A stretch of 64,000 nt of DNA from Lachnospiraceae bacterium (GTDB taxonomy: Bacteria; Bacillota; Clostridia; Lachnospirales; Lachnospiraceae). Every line of letters begins with the position of its first letter. The first letter of the stretch is position 1. Below, piece after piece: positions 15,663 to 23,185 of the stretch. Below the pieces are notes generated by a model that searched no databases, was not told the DNA's origin, and saw only the letters and a program-made list of their open reading frames with translations. The DNA lies in the NCBI GenBank assembly GCA_025758065.1, contig CP107199.1, positions 1,086,001 through 1,150,000 on the forward strand, in the 5' to 3' direction. The translations under genes were made by a program, and so were the position numbers.

Positions 15663-17711
15663 CTACGATACATCTCCCTCATCCATCATCTGACGGATGA
15701 CAGCTTTTAAGCGTTCCTTGGCCTCTTCAACTGTAATGCCCTGCATCTGGGCACCTGCAATGGTCCTGTGACCGCCACCGCCCAGTTTTTCCATCATAAC
15801 CTGAACATTAACTTCATCAATGGATCTGGCGCTGAAATAAATAGTATTGTTATAGTCTGTAAGTACCACAGAAGCCTTGATCCCCTTGATCTCAAGAAGC
15901 TCATTCGCTGCCTGGGCACCAATAATGGTCGGGCTGTCCAGACCTTCTGCCGGGCATACACTGATGGCAAATGCGTCCATATAAACCTCTGCCGCCCTTA
16001 CTGCCTCTGCCTTCGCCTGATAATCTACCATATTTTCACGGAACAGCTTGCGCACTCTTGTAACATCAGCACCGCTTCTTCTAAGGAATGCTGCAGCCTC
16101 AAAGGTACGTACACCGGTCTGGTTGGTAAAATTCTGGGTATCAATAACAATACCTGCATACATGGCATCTGCCTCGCAGGGCCTTACCTTGATCCCATCT
16201 GCAATATACTGAAGCACTTCTGCAACCATTTCGCAGGCAGAAGAAGCATATGGCTCCACATAAGAAAGAACTGCATTGTCGATCACTTCACTGCTGGTAC
16301 GATGATGATCCAGAACCACGATCGTGCGGATCAGACGCAGAAGGTTAGGCTCATCAGTAATACTTGGACGGTTTACATCCACAACTACCAGCATGGTTCC
16401 TGCATCCACCAGTTCTGCTGCCTTTGCGCCTTTTAGGAACATATCATCAGGATACTCCGGATTGTTCTGGAAGCGCTCCATCATAGGACGCACAGAAGAG
16501 GTTACATCATTGAGTACGATATTGGCCTTTTTATTCATGGACATGGCAATGCGGTAAATACCAACTGCTGCACCGAAAGCATCAATATCTGCCATCCGGT
16601 GTCCCATGATCAGCAGACGGTCCTTATTATCCATCAGTTCCTTTAAGGCATGTGCCTTTACACGAGCCTTTACGCGAGTGGTTTTTTCCATCTGCTGGGC
16701 TTTTCCGCCGTAATAGAGGATCTTATCAGAATCCTTGACAACCGCCTGGTCTCCGCCACGGCCTAAGGCCATGTCAATAGATGTTCTTGCATATTCATAA
16801 TTCTGCGCATAGCTCTCACCGTTCATACCAATACCGATACTTAAGGTGACTGCCATATCATTTCCAATATTTACAGTTTTTACATCTTCCAAAATAGAGA
16901 AACGCTCTTCCTGCATCCTGGCAATGTACTGCTGCTTGATGACAAAGAAATATTTATCCTTCTCAATGCTCTTTACAATACCATTCATGGAAGAAATGTA
17001 CTTGCTGATCTTTCGGTCAATAAGTGCAGTCAGAAGGGAGCGGCGTACCTCTTCTACGCTTTCTAATGCCTCATCATAATTATCCAGATAAATAAGACCT
17101 GCTACCAGTTTCTGGTCATTGATCTGCTGTTTATAAAGAAGCATCTGGGTCTCATCAATGAGATAAATAGCAGTCACCAGGGAATTGCCTTCATCCAGCC
17201 CGCACTGAGACGCTGCTGCCTGAGTCTCTTCTGTATGGATCTCTTTCATGTCCACACGGTACTTCTTATCTTTAAATGCACTGTGTATACTTACCGTTTC
17301 GCCGCCGGTAACCAGCATTTCCTTTGTAATATCCGGAAACATCTGGGTAATATTCCTGATGGCAGCCTTGTCATCCCCAAGAATAGCTCCCATTTCCTGG
17401 TTCATCCACAAAATACGGCCTGTTATATCCGCCACACAGTAAGGCACCAGCATTTCTTCTAAAAACTTGCTCTTGCTCTGATCATAAGCCTGGGAAAACG
17501 CGATAAGTCCCCCCAATATGCCTTTTCTCCTGGAAAAATACAGCCATAACGCTATTCCAATATAGATAAGAGTAAAAAATGAAACTATAATGCCTGCTCT
17601 TAATGAAACTGCCCCCACAGCAGCTGTCAGCAGGACCATCAGGACCGATAAAAATAAAGGCCACTGAAGATAAATGCGGAAGCTCCCCCGCACCTTCCTT
17701 TTCTCATCCAT
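15663..17711 (-). CDS. gdpP: GdpP-type cyclic-di-AMP phosphodiesterase
   Basis: 682 residues, membrane-bound. Two transmembrane helices lie near 15-32 and 36-58. A PAS-like domain follows (about 85-140), then a degenerate GGDEF domain (MAVTLSIGIGMNGESYAQNY), then the DHH domain with GHRMADIDAFGAAVG and VVLDHHR, and the DHHA1 domain ending in GGGGHRTIAGAQ. The DHH/DHHA1 module hydrolyses c-di-AMP to pApA. Order gdpP-rplI-dnaB matches Bacillota. Its promoter region is now only about 100 bases from an inserted IS. Confidence 0.95.
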   Translation of the reverse strand: MDEKRKVRGSFRIYLQWPLFLSVLMVLLTAAVGAVSLRAGIIVSFFTLIYIGIALWLYFSRRKGILGGLIAFSQAYDQSKSKFLEEMLVPYCVADITGRILWMNQEMGAILGDDKAAIRNITQMFPDITKEMLVTGGETVSIHSAFKDKKYRVDMKEIHTEETQAAASQCGLDEGNSLVTAIYLIDETQMLLYKQQINDQKLVAGLIYLDNYDEALESVEEVRRSLLTALIDRKISKYISSMNGIVKSIEKDKYFFVIKQQYIARMQEERFSILEDVKTVNIGNDMAVTLSIGIGMNGESYAQNYEYARTSIDMALGRGGDQAVVKDSDKILYYGGKAQQMEKTTRVKARVKAHALKELMDNKDRLLIMGHRMADIDAFGAAVGIYRIAMSMNKKANIVLNDVTSSVRPMMERFQNNPEYPDDMFLKGAKAAELVDAGTMLVVVDVNRPSITDEPNLLRLIRTIVVLDHHRTSSEVIDNAVLSYVEPYASSACEMVAEVLQYIADGIKVRPCEADAMYAGIVIDTQNFTNQTGVRTFEAAAFLRRSGADVTRVRKLFRENMVDYQAKAEAVRAAEVYMDAFAISVCPAEGLDSPTIIGAQAANELLEIKGIKASVVLTDYNNTIYFSARSIDEVNVQVMMEKLGGGGHRTIAGAQMQGITVEEAKERLKAVIRQMMDEGDVS

Positions 17712-17808
17712 AGTCTTCCTCCAATCGTATCCAAAAATGAATGGAATACGCCTATCTTATGAATTATACCATATGCGAGGTCATTCGTCCATGATAAACA
17801 TTATCAGT

Positions 17809-19359
17809 CAGGGATTTCGCTTTTAGCACTGTATATTTATAAATAGTGCCCCTCTCACGCTTATTTTCTCTTTTGCTTCCTGAATAGCTGAATGCGCACA
17901 ACGTCCCCCCTTAGTTAAATTTAGCTCATTTCAAAGCGCCTGTTTTTATTTTCCCACTGACAGACTATCCGCCCTTTTCATACAAGATACTTTTTACTTT
18001 TTCCAATAATAGCTCATCACAAAACTTCCGGTTCACACTTTTTCGGCTGATTCCACTTTCTTTAAATCTTTGAATACGGCGATACAGGTATAATTCTCTC
18101 ATGTTGAAGCCGATGATCATCAGATCAAATATTACTTCTGTTGCTGCATGGCAATAGCAATGTTTTGCGTGATAATACGTTTTCAACTGGTGGAATCCAT
18201 TCTCTTCTATATCCCATCTTCGGTTCATCATCTCCCATAAAACCCGAGGTTCCCCTTGATCCAGAGTCGTTACCAGCCACATCCGGCGTTCGTTTTCTTT
18301 CCAGCTTTCATGATATCGGATCACGCGAAGCTTATGGGGACTATTATCTATCTCAAATCCTGAAAGATCCCAGACTTCTATATTCTTTTTTCCACAGGTA
18401 AACGACCTTTTTTTCCCCTCATCCCGCTTAAACAGGCTTTCCGCATCCTGAAACAGTTCCCTTCGTTCATCTTTTAGTCGGATCACCGCATCCAGTCCGC
18501 ACTCTTTTATCGTATTGATAAATGGGGCATTCAGATACAGCGCATCTGCTACGATCACATCTGCGAAATGTCCGTGTCTTTCCTTCAGACGTCTGATCAG
18601 CTTTTTTCCTCCTGTCAGTTCTCCTTCATCTTTTTCCGCTCCGTCCCTCGGTTTTAACATTTCCTGGCCCAGGATTACATGTGGCGTTTTTCCTACTGTC
18701 ATACAGACCACGCTCCGGTGGAAATATTCTGTTTCACCTGCACGGTTTTTCCGGCTAAGGCAGTCCGAACAGGACTTTTTTGTGCTGTTGAACAATTCCA
18801 CTCCATCGATACCGGCTACAACATATCCACCTATAGTCCCTTCCCGAAATACACGGTTGCTTTTTATGATATCGATCGTCTGGTCGTGGATCTCACGGAT
18901 CTCATCTGGATCTATCTGGGTAAGAAGGTCACGGACCGCATCAATTTTAGGTATTTTTCCATGTATGCAGTTTTTCAATCGTTTTCCCATACTTTCAGGC
19001 GCAGAAAAAACTGTATGAAAACTCTCATACTGCAGCATCAGAAAGAGCAGTGCCGGCATGACGATATTAAATAATGGGATCGTTCTTCTTTTTCTTTTGT
19101 CCGATAACCCCTTGATTTTCTCCGGGATTTTATATACACTTTTCATATAAGTTAGCAGCTTCTTTAATGCTAATTTTTCATTAAGGACACCTTCTTTCGT
19201 GTTGTTTTGTGGGTAACATAATTATACAATAAAAGGTGTCCTTTTTGATTGCTTATGCAGAAAAAACAGTAACTTTTTATTCAATATGAGAATTCCCCGT
19301 TCTGCCAGATGGATCCCTTGCAAAACGGGGAACTTTTTATCTTAAAAGCGAAATCCCTG
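17809..19359 (-). mobile_element. intact 1551-bp IS4-like element, copy 1
   Basis: Terminal inverted repeats are CAGGGATTTCGCTTTTA at the left end and its exact inverse at the right end (17 bp). A 9-bp duplication, attatcagt, flanks it (17800-17808 and 19360-19368). One transposase gene is inside. Two hairpins between the transposase start and the right end (aaggacacctt/aaggtgtcctt and gttccccg/cggggaac) probably shield it from outside transcription. A second copy of the same length at 42313-43863 shows at least one, silent, base difference. Confidence 0.93.
17965..19146 (-). CDS. IS4-like DDE transposase, copy 1
   Basis: 393 residues. The catalytic triad can be read as Asp in VVAGIDGVELFNS, Asp in VIVADALYLNAPF, and Glu in NRRWDIEENGFHQLK, the last being the Y/W-x-I-E-x-x-F-x-x-L-K signature of IS4-type enzymes. 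CxxC-like Cys pairs (KKSCSDCLSRK) lie between the first two. The protein is identical to that of the second copy at 42469-43650. Frame and element ends are intact, so it is probably active. The exact family within the IS4 superfamily is uncertain. Confidence 0.9.
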   Translation of the reverse strand: MKSVYKIPEKIKGLSDKRKRRTIPLFNIVMPALLFLMLQYESFHTVFSAPESMGKRLKNCIHGKIPKIDAVRDLLTQIDPDEIREIHDQTIDIIKSNRVFREGTIGGYVVAGIDGVELFNSTKKSCSDCLSRKNRAGETEYFHRSVVCMTVGKTPHVILGQEMLKPRDGAEKDEGELTGGKKLIRRLKERHGHFADVIVADALYLNAPFINTIKECGLDAVIRLKDERRELFQDAESLFKRDEGKKRSFTCGKKNIEVWDLSGFEIDNSPHKLRVIRYHESWKENERRMWLVTTLDQGEPRVLWEMMNRRWDIEENGFHQLKTYYHAKHCYCHAATEVIFDLMIIGFNMRELYLYRRIQRFKESGISRKSVNRKFCDELLLEKVKSILYEKGG

Positions 19360-19368
19360 ATTATCAGT

Positions 19369-19676
19369 CAGGGATTTCGCTTTTAGCACTGTATATTTAT
19401 AAATAGCTCCCCTTCTACACTTATTTTCTCTTTTGCTGCATGACAATAGCAATGTTTTGCATGATAATACGTTTTCAACTGGTGGAATCTGTTCTCTTCT
19501 ATATCCCATCTTCGGTTTATCATTTCCCATAAAACCCGAGGATTCCCCTGCGCCAGGGTCGTTACCAGCTTCTTTAATGCTAATTTTTCATTAAGGACAC
19601 CTTCTTTCGTGTTGTTTTGTGGGTAACATAATTATACAATAAAAGGTGTCCTTTTTGATTGCTTATGCAGAAAAAA
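19369..19676 (-). mobile_element. internally deleted derivative of the 1551-bp IS
   Basis: It begins with the same left terminus (CAGGGATTTCGCTTTTAG) and carries a piece of the transposase 3' end, then jumps to the noncoding right part. About 1.2 kb is missing at two deletion points, and the right inverted repeat is gone. Several point differences show it is an older relative. It starts exactly 9 bases after copy 1, the shared 9 bases being attatcagt. Confidence 0.85.
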
Positions 19677-19679
19677 AAA

Positions 19680-19708
19680 CGACCGCCGGATGAATATTCC
19701 GACGGTCG
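19680..19708 (-). terminator. terminator downstream of the antitoxin remnant
   Basis: CGACCGCCGGA (19680-19690) pairs with TCCGACGGTCG (19698-19708) with one mismatch; nine A on the left give a T-tract on the minus strand. Confidence 0.75.
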
Positions 19709-19724
19709 GTGGCTGTTTCATGAT

Positions 19725-19848
19725 TTATTCGTTTTTTCTTTCTAAAACCTTTGAAGCTTCTGCTGCTCTGCCATTAACTGTAATAATGACCGCCTCCTTG
19801 TTTTCCTTACACAGCCTTGAAATATCACTGTAATGATTTCTCAGAAAT
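19725..19848 (-). pseudogene. Phd/YefM-type antitoxin remnant
   Basis: Directly behind the stop of the neighbouring secreted-protein gene the minus strand reads LRNHYSDISRLCKENKEA followed by VIITVNGRA and ends in TAA at 19725-19727. This is the N-terminal DNA-binding motif of Phd/YefM antitoxins (R-N-x-Y-x-x-I, then K-x-x-x-P/A-V-I-I-T-x-N-G). It has no start codon, and the C-terminal toxin-binding part is replaced by a short tail. No toxin gene is nearby. It is therefore a decayed fragment of a type II toxin-antitoxin module. Confidence 0.7.
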
Positions 19849-20766
19849 TTATTTTACCTCTTTCACTTCTACATTACGATAGCTGCCACTACTCATACGG
19901 CTGAGTTCATGGTCAAGTCCGCCAATAATCGCAAACGCATCACGGGAATAATCACCAGTAAAACGCCAACATGCGTCTGAAAAATCTGGAAGTGTACCGT
20001 TTTCGCAGTACCATGTATTTCCACGGCGTACAACCTGATAAGGTCCCATGTTGCTCCATGCCCCTTTATAATAATTCGTGGTTAAATACCCATAGGTATC
20101 ATGGATCCCATAGCGGCCAAAATCCCAGGTCCATCCACTTTTACTTATGCTCGTATCCAGATATCCGTCCTCATTAAATTCATAAATTTCCCATGTTCCG
20201 TCATTGTCATCATCTGTCATCCACACAATATCTCTTACATATGGATCATGCATGTATTTAAAGTTGATATCCATGTCTGGATACACATAGAACCCGTCCG
20301 CTTTTTTGAACTTAAATCCTTTTTCATCACGCTCCCATGTGCCATTGGATACCTGATACGTTTCGCCAGGCTGCAGATTTCTGCGGATTCCATTGCCATT
20401 TACAACAGCCCCTGCCGGAAGCTTGGTAGGAGTTCCCTGCATTTGTACAAGCCCGTTTACCACCCATTGGCCATCGTAATTTACAGTATAGCCATCTGGT
20501 GTGACATTAATTCCAGGCATGTTCTCACCCTGTTCCGTAGCTATATAGCCATCTTCCTTGAAATAATAACATTCCAGTGCGCCATCACCATCTTTATCCA
20601 GCCACTTCCACTGATTCGTCGGATAACTTCCATCGCTCTCTTCATACCACCAGCCATAATATTTATGACGCTTCCACTCACCTGCCAGCGCAGTTGATGT
20701 AGTTCCAACAACCATAGCTGCTGCCAGCGCAAGCACTGCAGCCTGCTTAAAAAATGCGTTTCTCAT
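19849..20766 (-). CDS. secreted choline-binding-repeat-like protein
   Basis: 305 residues from ATG at 20764-20766; a longer frame to 20835 starts inside the upstream gene. A signal peptide is clear: RNAFFKQ, then a hydrophobic Ala/Val core, ending T-A-L-A before GEWK. The mature part holds aromatic-rich repeats of the cell-wall/choline-binding type (WKRHKYYGWWYEESDG, WLDKDGDGALECYYFKEDGY, later WKxx/YEFNEDGYLDT), with DxDxDG-like stretches that may bind calcium. Such repeats attach proteins to the wall or its polymers. It follows the smaller relative at 20795-21163 after 28 bases, so the two are probably cotranscribed. No enzymatic domain is recognised. Confidence 0.75.
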   Translation of the reverse strand: MRNAFFKQAAVLALAAAMVVGTTSTALAGEWKRHKYYGWWYEESDGSYPTNQWKWLDKDGDGALECYYFKEDGYIATEQGENMPGINVTPDGYTVNYDGQWVVNGLVQMQGTPTKLPAGAVVNGNGIRRNLQPGETYQVSNGTWERDEKGFKFKKADGFYVYPDMDINFKYMHDPYVRDIVWMTDDDNDGTWEIYEFNEDGYLDTSISKSGWTWDFGRYGIHDTYGYLTTNYYKGAWSNMGPYQVVRRGNTWYCENGTLPDFSDACWRFTGDYSRDAFAIIGGLDHELSRMSSGSYRNVEVKEVK

Positions 20767-20794
20767 ACGTTTTTCTCTCTGTATCCCTTTTTCT

Positions 20795-21163
20795 TTACCA
20801 CTGCTGGATATCAAACATATTTCCCCATGGATCAATATATTTAACCTGGACCACGCCGCCAGGAACCAGATTCAGATCCGTAGTCCATCTGCCTTTTTCA
20901 TTAACATAGTAGCCGTCCGGAGTAGTGGTATTCACTAAAATATAACCATCTGCGTCAAAATAGTAGCAATGAGCAATGTTTTCCCCATCATTGATCCACT
21001 GCCAGCCATTTGAATACCACTGACTGTTATCTTCATTTGTACCATACCACCGGCCCTTATCATTCTGCTGCCAGCCAGAAGCAAACGCAGTAACACTCAT
21101 AGCTCCCATAAGTGCTGCTGTCATCATCACTGCTGCAATAGCCTTTGTTTTTCTTTTTCCCAT
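20795..21163 (-). CDS. small secreted choline-binding-repeat-like protein
   Basis: 122 residues. The signal peptide MGKRKTKAIAAVMMTAALMG ends in T-A-F-A-S. The mature part is two to three aromatic repeat units: SGWQQNDKGRWYGTNEDNSQ, GWQWINDGENIAHCYYFDADGY (split by the usual spacing), and GYYVNEKGRW. These are the W-x-x-x-x-x-G-x-W-Y and Y-Y-F-x-x-D-G-Y signatures of cell-wall binding repeats. AGGAGG-like sequence precedes the start, and a strong promoter is upstream. It is the first gene of a two-gene unit. Function beyond wall binding is unknown. Confidence 0.75.
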   Translation of the reverse strand: MGKRKTKAIAAVMMTAALMGAMSVTAFASGWQQNDKGRWYGTNEDNSQWYSNGWQWINDGENIAHCYYFDADGYILVNTTTPDGYYVNEKGRWTTDLNLVPGGVVQVKYIDPWGNMFDIQQW

Positions 21164-21204
21164 AAATAATTCCTCCGTAAGTGCAAAATTTACTATATGA
21201 AGAT

Positions 21205-21233
21205 ATTATACGATCTTTTATCCTGAAATTCAA
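21205..21233 (-). promoter_or_regulatory. promoter of the secreted repeat-protein genes
   Basis: On the minus strand TTGAAT (21233-21228), a 17-base spacer and TATAAT (21210-21205) form a good housekeeping promoter 42 bases before the ATG at 21163. Confidence 0.75.
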
Positions 21234-21249
21234 TCTATCCCTGATTCTC

Positions 21250-21387
21250 ACGGGGATTCCGCTTTTAGCACTGTATATTTATAAATAGCTCCCCTCCCAC
21301 ATTTATCGGCGATACATGTATAATCCTCTCATGTTGAAGCCGATGATCATCAGATCCAATATTACTTCTGTTGCTGCATGGCAATAG
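21250..21387 (-). mobile_element. degenerate fragment of the 1551-bp IS family
   Basis: The sequence resembles the IS left end (cggggattccgcttttagcac), then jumps to part of the transposase C-terminal coding region (ttgaagccgatgatcatcag and onward to the ggcaatag stretch). Several mismatches and deletions show age. It sits between the secreted-protein promoter and the adhesin terminator. Confidence 0.75.
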
Positions 21388-21412
21388 GGTGGTTATTTTT
21401 TTAAGCAAAAAA

Positions 21413-21448
21413 ATCCCGGCTGTGGGATTTTTCTCCAAAAGCCGGGAT
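21413..21448 (-). terminator. terminator of the adhesin gene
   Basis: ATCCCGGCT (21413-21421) pairs with AGCCGGGAT (21440-21448); the A-run on the left gives a T-tract on the minus strand, 26 bases after the adhesin stop. Confidence 0.8.
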
Positions 21449-21474
21449 CCTGTTAATTTTTAAAATCTTTTTTC

Positions 21475-21926
21475 TTAATCTTCTTTTGTTTTCTTTCCAA
21501 AGAAACCTGCTGCGCCTAACGCAATAGCAGATACAAACAGCACGATCTCTTTTCCAGCACTCTGTCCGGTCTTTGGAAGAGCTGCTAACGGAACTTCATC
21601 TTCCGGGATAGAAACCGGTTCCTGTGGAAGAGCTTCTGTTGGAAGTTCAGCTAACGGAACTGTTTCCTCCTGAATGGTCACTCCAGGACCTCCATTGCTT
21701 GTGACAATAGAACCATGGCCTCCGCTGCTGCTTCCACCACCAGAGCCGCCGCCTCTGTTAGAAGTAGAATTGCTGTTATAATATACATTGAATACCAGAT
21801 CACCATTTAAACTGCCTGCCGACTGTCCGCCTTCGTAACGGATCCAGGTATATCCGTCAATCGCTTTGTTAAGCAGGGCATTTACATCATAGCTGCTGCC
21901 TTCCTCCATGTAATCAGAGTTGTAGG
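21475..21926 (-). pseudogene. LPXTG adhesin, C-terminal fragment (cut off by ISAs1)
   Basis: Coding resumes after the ISAs1 element in the frame of the 5' part. It holds the rest of a MucBP-like module (DYMEEGSSYDVNALLNKAID, then GYTWIRYEGG), a Gly/Ser-rich linker, a Pro/Glu-rich wall-spanning stretch (ALPQEPVSIPEDEVPLAALP), and the sortase signal LPKTGQSAG with a hydrophobic helix and a basic tail (GKKTKED). In the intact gene this part would be covalently anchored to peptidoglycan. As it stands it has no start or signal peptide and should not be translated. Confidence 0.9.
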
Positions 21927-23185
21927 CACGACAAACGCATGAGTAAATAAATTGTGAACACGCTCCTTTTCTGATAAAATTAAAAGAAAAGGGGCGTTGA
22001 TACATGCAGGAATTATTAGATTGGCTGGAATACATAAAAGATGATCGTCAGCAAAGGAAAGTTCGTCATACATTAAAGGACATTCTTGTTATTGTGTTGT
22101 TTGCAACATTAGCAAATGCAGATGACTGGGTAGAAATGGCATTATTTGCAGAAAATTATCAGGATTATCTTCGCAAATATATAGAGTTAAAAAACGGAAT
22201 ACCATCTCATGATACAATAAGACGCGTAATGGGAATGATATCACCAGAAATCCTGCAGCAGCTCTATGGAAAATGGCAGGATCGTTTAAATCAGGACGAT
22301 GGGGAACTGCTGAAGAAGATCATCTGTATCGATGGAAAAACCATGCGTTCCAATAAAAGAGGAGATGGGAAGGCGGCCCACATTGTATCAGCATGGAGTA
22401 AGGAGGATGGTTTTTGCCTTGGTCAAAAAGCAGTTGAAGAAAAAAGCAATGAGATCGTAGCGATCCCGGAATTGCTGGACAAGATCCAGATAAAAGGCCA
22501 GATCGTAACAATCGATGCAATGGGAACGCAGACTGCAATAGCGGAGAAAATAAAGAAAAAACGGGCAGACTATGTGCTGGCATTGAAGAGAAATCAAAAC
22601 AGTCTGTATGAAGATGTACAAGAATACTTTTCAGACGAAGAGTTCCAAAAAGAGATCCGTGAAAGAGGTAATTACAAAAAAAACCAGGAAAAAGCACATG
22701 GTCAGATCGAGATAAGGGAGTATTATCAGACAGAGGATATAAAGTGGTTAAGTCAAAAAAAGAAGTGGAAAGGACTGTCCAGCATCATAATGGAAAAGAA
22801 AACCCTGAAGAAGGAAGGCAATACAGCCATAGAGTATCGTTATTTCATTAGCAGTTTGAGGGCAGATATCGAACAGGTCAGCCGTGCAGTTAGAGGACAC
22901 TGGAGTATAGAAAGCATGCACTGGTATCTGGATGTAACATTCCGGGAAGATGCGAACACAACAATAGATAAGCTGGCAGCACAAAATTTGAATATCATAA
23001 GGAAATGGAGCCTGAGTATTTTGAAACCGGCACAGATGACAAGGCATAAGCTGTCGATGAGAAAGAAAAGGTTTGTAGTTAGTTTGCACCCGATTCAATA
23101 TCTGGAAGAACTTTTAGAAGCTTAAAAAAATGAAATATAGTAAAAAAAGAATTGACAGGGGATAATCATTCATGCGTTTGTCGTG
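21927..23185 (+). mobile_element. ISAs1-family insertion sequence (1259 bp)
   Basis: The ends are inverted copies of CACGACAAACGCATGA (21927-21942 and its inverse ending at 23185). A 9-bp target duplication, agttgtagg, flanks it (21918-21926 and 23186-23194). The element lies inside the adhesin gene and carries one intact transposase gene. Confidence 0.92.
22004..23125 (+). CDS. ISAs1-family transposase
   Basis: 373 residues, normal length for ISAs1/H-repeat transposases. Family features are the N-terminal helical domain (HTLKDILVIVLFATLANADD), IICIDGKTMRSN with the first Asp, VTIDAMGTQ with the second Asp, and RGHWSIESMHWYLDVTFRED with the catalytic Glu. The frame is undamaged and both element ends are present, so the insertion may be recent and still mobile. 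Transcription is opposite to the disrupted adhesin gene. Confidence 0.93.
   Translation: MQELLDWLEYIKDDRQQRKVRHTLKDILVIVLFATLANADDWVEMALFAENYQDYLRKYIELKNGIPSHDTIRRVMGMISPEILQQLYGKWQDRLNQDDGELLKKIICIDGKTMRSNKRGDGKAAHIVSAWSKEDGFCLGQKAVEEKSNEIVAIPELLDKIQIKGQIVTIDAMGTQTAIAEKIKKKRADYVLALKRNQNSLYEDVQEYFSDEEFQKEIRERGNYKKNQEKAHGQIEIREYYQTEDIKWLSQKKKWKGLSSIIMEKKTLKKEGNTAIEYRYFISSLRADIEQVSRAVRGHWSIESMHWYLDVTFREDANTTIDKLAAQNLNIIRKWSLSILKPAQMTRHKLSMRKKRFVVSLHPIQYLEELLEA

Noticed and set aside
15768..16436. 222-codon plus-strand frame
   Set aside because: Antisense to the DHH domain of gdpP; no family features.
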